Below, in pieces: positions 57,000 to 64,000 of a DNA stretch of 64,000 nucleotides. The stretch is from positions 4,340,001 through 4,404,000 of the forward strand of contig NZ_CP058988.1 of the NCBI RefSeq assembly GCF_019278565.1, in the 5' to 3' direction. The stretch is from Cellulophaga sp. HaHa_2_95 (GTDB lineage Bacteria; Bacteroidota; Bacteroidia; Flavobacteriales; Flavobacteriaceae). Position 1 is the first letter of the stretch, and the number at the start of each line of letters is the position of its first letter. Under the pieces are notes generated by a model that saw nothing but the letters and a program-made list of their open reading frames with translations, was not told the DNA's origin and made no database searches. Position numbers and translations under genes: made by a program.

Positions 57000-58826
57000 T
57001 TAGTGATTCATCTCCTCTTCATTATCCTGTAAAGGAACTGTTTGAGGCACGAAATCTTGACCAGGAATAACATATTCCCCATCTTCTCTTGTTTTACTGT
57101 AGTCATATGCCCAACGGTGAACTTCAGGAATCTCCCCTGGCCAGTTACCATGAACATGCTCAATAGGCGTAGTCCATTCCAAAGTATTTGATTTCCATGG
57201 ATTCTGAGGACCTTTCTTTCCGTAAAAAATACTGCTTACAAAGTTATAAACGAATACTAATTGAGCGAATGCAGCAATAATTGCAAACATTGTAATTAAT
57301 ATTTGAACATCTGTCAATTCATCAAACATTGGGAATGCTGTGTTCTGATAGTATCTTCTAGGAACCCCTGCCATACCCACAAAATGCATTGGAAAGAACA
57401 CACCGTATGCACAAACCGCAGTAATCCAGAAGTGAATATATCCTAAATTTTTATTCATCATTCTACCTTGGAACATTTTAGGGAACCAATGGTACACCCC
57501 TGCAAAAAGTCCGTAAAGAGCCGATATACCCATTACTAAGTGGAAGTGAGCAATAACGAAATACGTATCATGAACGTTGATATCTAGTGTACTATCTCCT
57601 AAAATAATCCCAGTTAAACCACCACTAATAAAAGTAGATACCAAACCTATTGAAAATAGCATGGCTGGATTCAACTGAAGGTTACCTTTCCATAACGTAG
57701 TGATATAGTTAAAAGCTTTTACTGCTGAAGGAATTGCAATTAATAAGGTGGTGAATGTAAATACAGAACCTAAGAAAGGATTCATTCCTGAAATAAACAT
57801 ATGGTGACCCCATACAATTGTAGATAAAAATGCGATAGCAATAATAGAAGCAATCATCGCACGGTAACCAAAAATAGGTTTGCGTGCATTAGTTGACATT
57901 ACTTCTGAGGTAATTCCTAATGCTGGTAATAAAACGATATATACTTCAGGGTGACCTAAGAACCAGAATAAGTGTTCATATAATACAGGTGATCCACCTT
58001 GATAGTGTAATACTTCTCCTTGAATAAAAATATCTGATAAGAAAAATGACGTACCAAAACTTCTATCCATGATTAACAATAAGGCAGCAGATAATAATAC
58101 TGGGAAAGAGATAACCCCAATCACAGCTGTTACAAAAAATGCCCAAATAGTTAATGGAAGTCTAGTCATAGACATTCCTTTGGTTCTTAAGTTAATTACG
58201 GTTACAATATAGTTCAAAGAACCTAACAATGAAGATGCAATGAATATAGCCATAGAAACTAACCATAAAGTCATACCCATACCAGAACCAGGTTGCGCCA
58301 TAGGTAATGCACTTAATGGAGGATAAACCGTCCATCCAGCTGCTGCAGGACCCGCTTCAATAAACAAAGAACAAATCATAATCAAAGCTGATAAAAAGAA
58401 CAACCAGTATGATACCATGTTTAAGAAACCAGAGGCCATATCACGAGCGCCAATTTGCAATGGAATAAGTAGGTTACTAAACGTACCACTTAAACCAGCT
58501 GTCAACACAAAGAATACCATGATAGTACCGTGTATTGTAACTAATGCTAAATATATATCAGCATCCATAACTCCACCTGGAGCCCATTTGCCTAATAAAG
58601 CTTCAAAGACAGGAAAAGATTCTCCTGGCCAAGCCAATTGCATTCTAAACAAAATAGACATTGCAATACCAATAGCCCCCATGATTAAACCAGTAATTAA
58701 GTACTGCTTTGCAATCATTTTATGATCTTGGCTAAAGATATATTTAGTTACAAATGTCTCTTTATGATGATGTCCATGATCGTCATGTGCGTGATCATCT
58801 TCGTGTGCATGTGCTGTTGCTGACAT
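57000..58826 (-). CDS. coxA: Cytochrome c oxidase subunit I
   Basis: The protein has 608 residues with about twelve membrane helices. Heme and CuB ligands are visible: TIHGTIMVFF, WFLGHPEVYIVLLP (His-Tyr pair), TIVWGHHMFISG and FVIAHFHLVMG. The GHPEV glutamate marks an A1-type oxidase. The first 23 residues are very His/Asp-rich (HAHEDDHAHDDHGHHH), on the N-side of the membrane, which is unusual. It reduces oxygen to water with proton pumping. Last gene of the ACIII-cox operon. Confidence 0.97.
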   Translation of the reverse strand: MSATAHAHEDDHAHDDHGHHHKETFVTKYIFSQDHKMIAKQYLITGLIMGAIGIAMSILFRMQLAWPGESFPVFEALLGKWAPGGVMDADIYLALVTIHGTIMVFFVLTAGLSGTFSNLLIPLQIGARDMASGFLNMVSYWLFFLSALIMICSLFIEAGPAAAGWTVYPPLSALPMAQPGSGMGMTLWLVSMAIFIASSLLGSLNYIVTVINLRTKGMSMTRLPLTIWAFFVTAVIGVISFPVLLSAALLLIMDRSFGTSFFLSDIFIQGEVLHYQGGSPVLYEHLFWFLGHPEVYIVLLPALGITSEVMSTNARKPIFGYRAMIASIIAIAFLSTIVWGHHMFISGMNPFLGSVFTFTTLLIAIPSAVKAFNYITTLWKGNLQLNPAMLFSIGLVSTFISGGLTGIILGDSTLDINVHDTYFVIAHFHLVMGISALYGLFAGVYHWFPKMFQGRMMNKNLGYIHFWITAVCAYGVFFPMHFVGMAGVPRRYYQNTAFPMFDELTDVQILITMFAIIAAFAQLVFVYNFVSSIFYGKKGPQNPWKSNTLEWTTPIEHVHGNWPGEIPEVHRWAYDYSKTREDGEYVIPGQDFVPQTVPLQDNEEEMNH

Positions 58827-58873
58827 AATCGTATTCTTGATTTTTTTATATTAATTTTCTTAACTAGCCTAAT

Positions 58874-59935
58874 TTATTCTGCCGAAGCCATCATGGTTTT
58901 ACCGAACGTTTGTTGCTCCGCTAACCACTTGTTGTAATCCTCTTCAGACTCTACTATAATTTTCATTTGCATGTTGTAGTGAGATTTACCACAAATTTTA
59001 TTACAAAGCAAAATATAGTCAAACTCCCATGGATCAGAATTATCCTCACCTTTAGCTGCTCTTTTAGCTCTAATGGCATTCGTTCTTTTCACCTTATCAA
59101 CAACATCAGGGTTCTGACGCATTTCTTCTGTGGTATAGATTGGAGTATAAGAAAACTCAGTTATCATTCCAGGAACACAGTTCATTTGCGCTCTAAAGTG
59201 AGGCATATAAGCAGAGTGTAATACATCCTGAGAACGCATTTTAAAGTTTACTTTTCTACCTACTGGAAGGTGTAATTCTTTTACGATAATATCATCTGCC
59301 GCGTTTGGATCTGCTTCATCTAATCCTAATACATTAGCACGATCAATGTCAATCATACGAACATTAGCATCTCCTAATACATTATCACCACCAGCATATC
59401 TAGCCGTCCAATTAAATTGTTGTGCATACAACTCAACAACTACAGGATCATCATCATCGTTGATATCCATTATAGTAGTCCAAGTATATAATCCCCATAG
59501 GATTAAACCTGCTAAAACAATTACAGGAATAATAGTCCAGATAAATTCTAAACGATCATTATCCGCATAGAATAAAGCTTTTTTACCCTTCTCTCCTCTA
59601 TACTTAAAACCGAAGTAATGCAATAAGGCTTGCGTTAATGTTTGTACAATAAAGATGATAACAAAAGACCATAGCATTAAACTATCGTATTCCGCACCAT
59701 GCTCTGAAGCCGCTTCTGGCAACAAAACTTTTGTGTACTTCCAGAAACTGAAAATAGTAATTCCGTAAATAAATATAAGAAAAGCGAATAATAGATATCC
59801 GTTATACTTATTGTCTTTATCGTTAGCAATTTGTGAATTGTCAGCTTTGATTTGTGACAGTTCAAAAATTTTGGTCATTTGCCAAATAGCAATTGCCACT
59901 AATACTAAAACAGCTATAATTAAAAATGCAGTCAT
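58874..59935 (-). CDS. coxB: Cytochrome c oxidase subunit II
   Basis: The protein has 353 residues with an N-terminal helix (about 2-20), two further helices (about 48-68, 85-110 and 133-153 hydrophobic stretches) and a C-terminal cupredoxin domain. CuA ligands: His in SQDVLHSAYMPHFR, and CNKICGKSHYNM (Cys311, Cys315, His319, Met322). The residue two after the first cysteine is Lys313, where most oxidases have Glu. No fused cytochrome c domain. It accepts electrons from ACIII or a cytochrome c. Confidence 0.95.
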   Translation of the reverse strand: MTAFLIIAVLVLVAIAIWQMTKIFELSQIKADNSQIANDKDNKYNGYLLFAFLIFIYGITIFSFWKYTKVLLPEAASEHGAEYDSLMLWSFVIIFIVQTLTQALLHYFGFKYRGEKGKKALFYADNDRLEFIWTIIPVIVLAGLILWGLYTWTTIMDINDDDDPVVVELYAQQFNWTARYAGGDNVLGDANVRMIDIDRANVLGLDEADPNAADDIIVKELHLPVGRKVNFKMRSQDVLHSAYMPHFRAQMNCVPGMITEFSYTPIYTTEEMRQNPDVVDKVKRTNAIRAKRAAKGEDNSDPWEFDYILLCNKICGKSHYNMQMKIIVESEEDYNKWLAEQQTFGKTMMASAE

Positions 59936-59961
59936 TGTATGATTTAATGTTATTTTTTATA

Positions 59962-61299
59962 CTAGTAATGAAAATGCTTACTCTCTTCTATAAATGGATT
60001 ACGTGTTGGCTGTAAAGGTGCTTTTGAAAGCGCTCTGAATACCCAAAAGATAAATAATCCAGCAAAAAACAATACTGCCCCTATTTCTGGAATACCAATA
60101 TACCATTGATCCCCAACTGTTGAAGGCATTATTGCATTGAAAATATCTAAATAATGTCCTGCTAAAATAACGATACCCGCCATAACAACAAACCAATTTA
60201 CTCGTTTGAAATCACTATTCATTAACAACAACAATGGAAATAAAAAGTTCATTGCGATCATACCGAAGAATGGAAGTTTAAAATCTTCTATTCTAGTGAT
60301 GTAATATGTAACCTCTTCCGGAATGTTAGAATACCAAATTAACATAAATTGCGAGAACCATAGGTATGTCCAAAAAATACTAATACCGAACATGAATTTT
60401 GCTAAATCATGAATGTGGCTATTATTAACATCTTGTAAATGTCCTTTAGATTTAAGGTAAATTGTAACCAATGCGATTACCGTAATACCAGAAACAAACA
60501 TACTAGCAAAGATATACCAACCAAACAATGTAGAGAACCAGTGTGGATCTACACTCATAATCCAATCCCAAGACATCATAGATTCTGTAACTAAATAGAA
60601 AACTAAGAACGCCGCAGACAATCTAAAGTTTTTTACAAAGTTTGTATCATCTGTAGCCGCATCTTGCGCTAGAGATAATTTACGAGAATACTCTCTATAA
60701 AAAATCCAGCCTCCTAAAAATATTGCCGCTCTGATTAAAAAGAATGGCCCGTTTAAAAATCCCGATTTCCCCTGTAATAATTTATCATTCGCAACTACTT
60801 CAGCATCCATCCACACAAATAAATGATTCATATGTGCAACAGAGAGTGCTAAGATTACAAATACAATAATACCTCCTGGCACTAAATAAGAAGTAATACC
60901 TTCCATTACTCTAAAAAGTAAAGGAGACCAACCTGCTTGTGCTGCTCTTTGAATTGCATTAAAGGCTAACACACCTAATGAAATCATAAAGAAAAAGAAT
61001 GCCGCAACATACAATGCCGCCCAAGGTCTATTCTGTAATTGATGTAATAAATGCTCATCATGTGAAGCATCATGAGATTCACCGTGTGCTTCTGGAGCAG
61101 CACCATGATCATTTACCTCTTCATGGTGTTCTGCAGCCTCGGCATGACCACCTCCGTGTCCATCATCATGACTAGCCACCATAGCCTTAGCTTCCTGAAC
61201 AGTTCCCGGACTTGACATAAAGCCAATACCGATTCCTATGGCACCAAGAACCATTAATACAATTGAAGCAATTTTTAATCTATTTGAAATAGTGTACAT
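59962..61299 (-). CDS. actF: Alternative complex III subunit ActF
   Basis: The protein has 445 residues with about ten membrane helices, of the quinol:cytochrome c oxidoreductase membrane-subunit family. Between the first and second helices is a His-rich hydrophilic loop (about 43-88) with more than fifteen histidines (DDGHGGGHAEAAEHHEE). Later helices carry the conserved MMSWDWIMSVDPHWFSTLFG. It belongs to the ACIII quinol oxidase that replaces bc1 in this phylum. Gap of 16 bases to ActE. Confidence 0.93.
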   Translation of the reverse strand: MYTISNRLKIASIVLMVLGAIGIGIGFMSSPGTVQEAKAMVASHDDGHGGGHAEAAEHHEEVNDHGAAPEAHGESHDASHDEHLLHQLQNRPWAALYVAAFFFFMISLGVLAFNAIQRAAQAGWSPLLFRVMEGITSYLVPGGIIVFVILALSVAHMNHLFVWMDAEVVANDKLLQGKSGFLNGPFFLIRAAIFLGGWIFYREYSRKLSLAQDAATDDTNFVKNFRLSAAFLVFYLVTESMMSWDWIMSVDPHWFSTLFGWYIFASMFVSGITVIALVTIYLKSKGHLQDVNNSHIHDLAKFMFGISIFWTYLWFSQFMLIWYSNIPEEVTYYITRIEDFKLPFFGMIAMNFLFPLLLLMNSDFKRVNWFVVMAGIVILAGHYLDIFNAIMPSTVGDQWYIGIPEIGAVLFFAGLFIFWVFRALSKAPLQPTRNPFIEESKHFHY

Positions 61300-61315
61300 A
61301 TCTAAAATCTATGTA

Positions 61316-61876
61316 TTATTTTGTTAAATCTTGTTTTAATTTCATTACGTACTCTGCAACTTCCCAACGTTCTCTTTCGTTCAGTTGGTTTGCATAAGAA
61401 CCCATAGAGTTCAATCCGTAATAAATAGTATGGTACGTACTACCAACTGTAATATTTCTTCCAACGTCGGAATAATTAGGAACCCCTAATATCTTCTCAC
61501 GACTCACAAGAGTACCTTTACCATCTCCTTTAACACCATGGCAAATTGCACAATAAATGGCGTACAATTCTGAACCTGCTGCTAAATTTTCAACTGTCTT
61601 TAAAGAATCTAAAGGACTGGCTTCTAATCTAGCTAATTCTTTACCCTCAAGACCATTGGCAAATTTATAAGGCATTTTTCCACGTGGTATAGTGTTTTCT
61701 ACAGGCTGACCTGCTTCAGAACTATTAGGTAAAAATTCTACTTTCTGGTATGTCTCGTAGCCTATCGACTCGTACATGTTAGGCATGTATTGGTAATTTC
61801 TACTGTTCTTGTTTGAACAAGAGGCAAAAGAAACCAAAATTAAACCGATTGCTATAATTTTTATAAAACTCTTCAT
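61316..61876 (-). CDS. actE: Alternative complex III cytochrome c subunit ActE
   Basis: The protein has 186 residues from ATG 61876, a lipoprotein signal (ILVSFASC) then a single c-type heme domain with CAICH in AIYCAICHGVKGDGKG and a candidate methionine ligand in LNSMGSYANQL. A longer frame to 61912 overlaps ActD and spoils the signal peptide. It passes electrons from the ACIII core towards the oxidase on the periplasmic side. Confidence 0.94.
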   Translation of the reverse strand: MKSFIKIIAIGLILVSFASCSNKNSRNYQYMPNMYESIGYETYQKVEFLPNSSEAGQPVENTIPRGKMPYKFANGLEGKELARLEASPLDSLKTVENLAAGSELYAIYCAICHGVKGDGKGTLVSREKILGVPNYSDVGRNITVGSTYHTIYYGLNSMGSYANQLNERERWEVAEYVMKLKQDLTK

Positions 61877-61886
61877 ATCTCTTAGA

Positions 61887-62408
61887 CTACTTTTCTGAAA
61901 TATTAATCTCAACTGCTCCCGTTTCAGCTAACAATTGCCATAATTCATCTTCATTATTATGGATTTCAATTTCCATTAAAAAATGATCATCAGTGGTTCT
62001 TTTATCTGGATTTTCAGCTTCTTTGAAAGGCCATAATTTACTTCTCATATAAAAAGTAATTACCATTAAATGCGCCGCAAAAAACACTGTAAGTTCAAAC
62101 ATAATAGGAACAAACGCCGGCATATTTTCTAAATAGCTAAAACTTGGCTTACCACCAATGTCTTGTGGCCAATCTTCAATCATGATGAAATTCATCATCG
62201 TGGTTGCCACTGCAAGACCAATACACCCATAGATAAAAGCTGTAATAGCTATTCTAGTTGGCGCAAGACCCATTGCTTTGTCTAGCCCGTGAACTGGGAA
62301 AGGACAATAAACCTCTTCAATATGATGCTTAGCTTCTTTTACTTTCTTTACAGCGTGCATTAACACGTCATCATCTGTATAAAGTGCATGTATAACTTTA
62401 GATGCCAT
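61887..62408 (-). CDS. actD: Alternative complex III subunit ActD (DUF3341)
   Basis: The protein has 173 residues with two membrane helices (about 52-72 and 95-117). Conserved start VIHALYTDDDVLMHAVKKVK and VYCPFPVHGLDKAMGL are DUF3341 hallmarks. It carries no cofactor and is a structural ACIII subunit. Two bases separate its ATG from the ActC stop. Confidence 0.93.
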   Translation of the reverse strand: MASKVIHALYTDDDVLMHAVKKVKEAKHHIEEVYCPFPVHGLDKAMGLAPTRIAITAFIYGCIGLAVATTMMNFIMIEDWPQDIGGKPSFSYLENMPAFVPIMFELTVFFAAHLMVITFYMRSKLWPFKEAENPDKRTTDDHFLMEIEIHNNEDELWQLLAETGAVEINISEK

Positions 62409-62410
62409 AT

Positions 62411-64000
62411 CTACTTATTGTTATTTAAAATCTTAGCTTGACCTGCCCAATCATCTCTCTGCGCTCTTCCTGGGAAAGAACCTGTGATTGAATCTAACAA
62501 ATCATATTCTTTTTCTGTCATCTTACTCACCTGAGAAAACTTAAATATACCAATCTGGTTTAACGTTTTTTCCATTTGAGGACCAATGCCTTTAACTTCT
62601 TTTAAGTCATCAGGAGTTTCTGTTGCCGGATCAAATACCCCCAAAGAACTCAACAATGAAGAGACTTGCTCTTTATCTGCCGCTATAGGCAAAGACTTAT
62701 CCTCTACTATAGGTCTTTTTGATGGAACTATTTGCTTTACCTCATATAAAGGCTTCCCAGCATCACGAAGTAATTTATACTTCTCGCCCGAAGCTTTCAT
62801 AATAGATTTCACCTCTGCTTGTGCAATTACTGGAAACGTTCTTGCATATAATAAGAATAATACAAAAAAGAAACCAATAGTACCAATAAAGATACCTATA
62901 TCTACAAAAGTAGGAGAGAACATTGTCCAAGAAGATGGCAAATAATCACGGTGTAATGAAGTTACGATAATTACGAAACGCTCAAACCACATTCCAATGT
63001 TTACTACAATAGAGATAAAGAAAGAGAACAAGATACTGGTACGTAATTTTTTAGACCACATAAATTGTGGAGAAAACACATTACAAGTCATCATTGACCA
63101 ATAAGCCCAAGCGTAAGGTCCTGTTGCTCTATTCAAGAAAGCATATTGTTCGTATTCTACCCCTGAATACCACGCCATGAATAACTCTGTAATATAAGCA
63201 CAACCTACGATAGAACCCGTTAACATAATAACGATATTCATCAACTCAATATGTTGTAATGTAATATAGTCTTCCATATTACACACTTTTCTCATAATAA
63301 TAAGAAGTGTGTTTACCATTGCAAATCCTGAGAAAATAGCTCCTGCAACGAAATATGGAGGGAAAATTGTTGTATGCCATCCTGGAATTACCGAAGTAGC
63401 AAAATCAAAAGATACAATCGTGTGTACAGAAAGTACTAATGGCGTAGCTAAACCAGCTAATACCAATGAAACTTCCTCGAAACGTTGCCAATCTTTTGCT
63501 CTACCTGTCCAACCGAAACTTAACAAGCTGTATATTTTAACTTGGAAAGGCTTAACAGCTCTATCACGTATCATGGCAAAATCTGGCAATAAACCTGTCC
63601 ACCAAAATACAAGTGACACAGATAAGTACGTAGAAATTGCAAATACATCCCAAAGAAGTGGTGAGTTAAAGTTTACCCATAATGAACCGAATTGGTTCGG
63701 AATTGGCAAAACCCAATATGCTAACCATGGGCGACCCATGTGAATAATTGGAAATAAACCCGCCTGAACTACCGAGAAGATAGTCATTGCTTCCGCAGAA
63801 CGGTTAATTGCCATTCTCCATTTTTGACGGAATAAGAGTAGTACTGCAGAAATTAGTGTTCCTGCGTGACCAATACCAACCCACCAAACGAAGTTAGTAA
63901 TATCCCATGCCCATCCAACTGTTTTGTTTAATCCCCATGTACCAATACCAGTAGATACGGTGTAAAGAATACAACCAATACCCCAAAGGAAAGCTACTAA
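62411..64000 (-). CDS. actC: Alternative complex III membrane subunit ActC (NrfD/PsrC family), 5' end beyond window
   Basis: The frame remains open to base 64000, so the N-terminus is outside the window; the first ATG inside (63814) is not the start, because residues before it ([20 protein letters not shown], then [18 protein letters not shown]) are typical internal ActC sequence. At least eight membrane helices are visible. ActC is the quinol-side membrane subunit with a proposed proton path. After the last helix the protein continues for more than 140 residues and ends in a helix-hairpin-helix-like module (62411-62611; [20 protein letters not shown], then RDDWAGQAK), which the basic ActC fold does not need. 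Confidence 0.93.
   Translation of the reverse strand, partial: LVAFLWGIGCILYTVSTGIGTWGLNKTVGWAWDITNFVWWVGIGHAGTLISAVLLLFRQKWRMAINRSAEAMTIFSVVQAGLFPIIHMGRPWLAYWVLPIPNQFGSLWVNFNSPLLWDVFAISTYLSVSLVFWWTGLLPDFAMIRDRAVKPFQVKIYSLLSFGWTGRAKDWQRFEEVSLVLAGLATPLVLSVHTIVSFDFATSVIPGWHTTIFPPYFVAGAIFSGFAMVNTLLIIMRKVCNMEDYITLQHIELMNIVIMLTGSIVGCAYITELFMAWYSGVEYEQYAFLNRATGPYAWAYWSMMTCNVFSPQFMWSKKLRTSILFSFFISIVVNIGMWFERFVIIVTSLHRDYLPSSWTMFSPTFVDIGIFIGTIGFFFVLFLLYARTFPVIAQAEVKSIMKASGEKYKLLRDAGKPLYEVKQIVPSKRPIVEDKSLPIAADKEQVSSLLSSLGVFDPATETPDDLKEVKGIGPQMEKTLNQIGIFKFSQVSKMTEKEYDLLDSITGSFPGRAQRDDWAGQAKILNNNK

Noticed and set aside
62411..63814. Complete 467-residue gene starting at the ATG at 63814
   Set aside because: The frame stays open to the window edge and the upstream residues are typical ActC sequence, so this ATG is internal and the gene is cut by the window.
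1..64000. CRISPR arrays, insertion sequences, prophage, tRNA or rRNA
   Set aside because: No regularly spaced repeats, transposase or integrase reading frames, or tRNA/rRNA-like sequences were seen on either strand by reading; a dedicated search was not possible.

Overview
The window is a low-GC chromosomal segment from a member of the Bacteroidota, most likely a marine gliding member of the Flavobacteriaceae. The evidence is the gene content: SprA, two PorP/SprF proteins, a type B type IX secretion (T9SS) C-terminal domain, alternative complex III with a cox operon, and Bacteroidota-type promoters (TAnnTTTG, several with TTG 17-20 bp upstream). The genus cannot be fixed from the sequence. 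No tRNA, rRNA, CRISPR, insertion sequence or prophage was seen, and no gene-free stretch exceeds 300 bases. Coding density is high and most genes are on the minus strand.

Region by region. 1-8 kb: an S41 peptidase lipoprotein, a SanA-like protein, and a three-gene T9SS unit (surface protein with type B C-terminal domain, PorP/SprF, OmpA/TPR/PD40 protein). 8-14 kb: fabD, a gamma-carbonic-anhydrase-like protein, a LytTR response regulator with a LytS-type kinase, and a divergent VWA lipoprotein. A perfect 10-bp direct repeat with an 11-bp spacer lies between kinase and VWA gene. 14-18 kb: an orphan PorP/SprF, a NifU-like Fe-S protein, dodecin, MscS and TsaB.

18-27.5 kb: a tripartite efflux locus in which a permease-permease-adaptor cassette is present twice, with one ATPase gene between the copies and one TolC gene at the end. 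Both transcription units begin with an ECF-sigma-like promoter. 27.6-33 kb: the cytochrome oxidase accessory block (CAMC peptide, DUF420/CtaM-like, SCO, cysteine-free SCO-like paralogue, subunit IV, two subunit III genes, heme O synthase).

33-46.7 kb: an MBL hydrolase, two TonB genes, vanZ, gcvH, sprA (the T9SS translocon and largest gene), ruvA and a malic enzyme-phosphotransacetylase. 46.8-56.8 kb: an MFS transporter, queG, an exporter pair, a P450 coupled to ruvB, a large acyl-CoA oxidase and a DUF2807 protein. 57-64 kb: a respiratory operon with ActC (cut by the window edge), ActD, ActE, ActF, CoxB and CoxA.

The genes fit an aerobic, gliding, surface-secreting cell. ACIII passes electrons to the oxidase, whose assembly factors lie about 30 kb away. 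SprA and the PorP/SprF proteins export and anchor adhesins. The TonB proteins energise the outer membrane. Most of the window is recognisable core genome. The least described parts are the kinase/LytTR/VWA module with its candidate operator, the duplicated efflux cassette with paired ECF-like promoters, and the helix-hairpin-helix tail on ActC.
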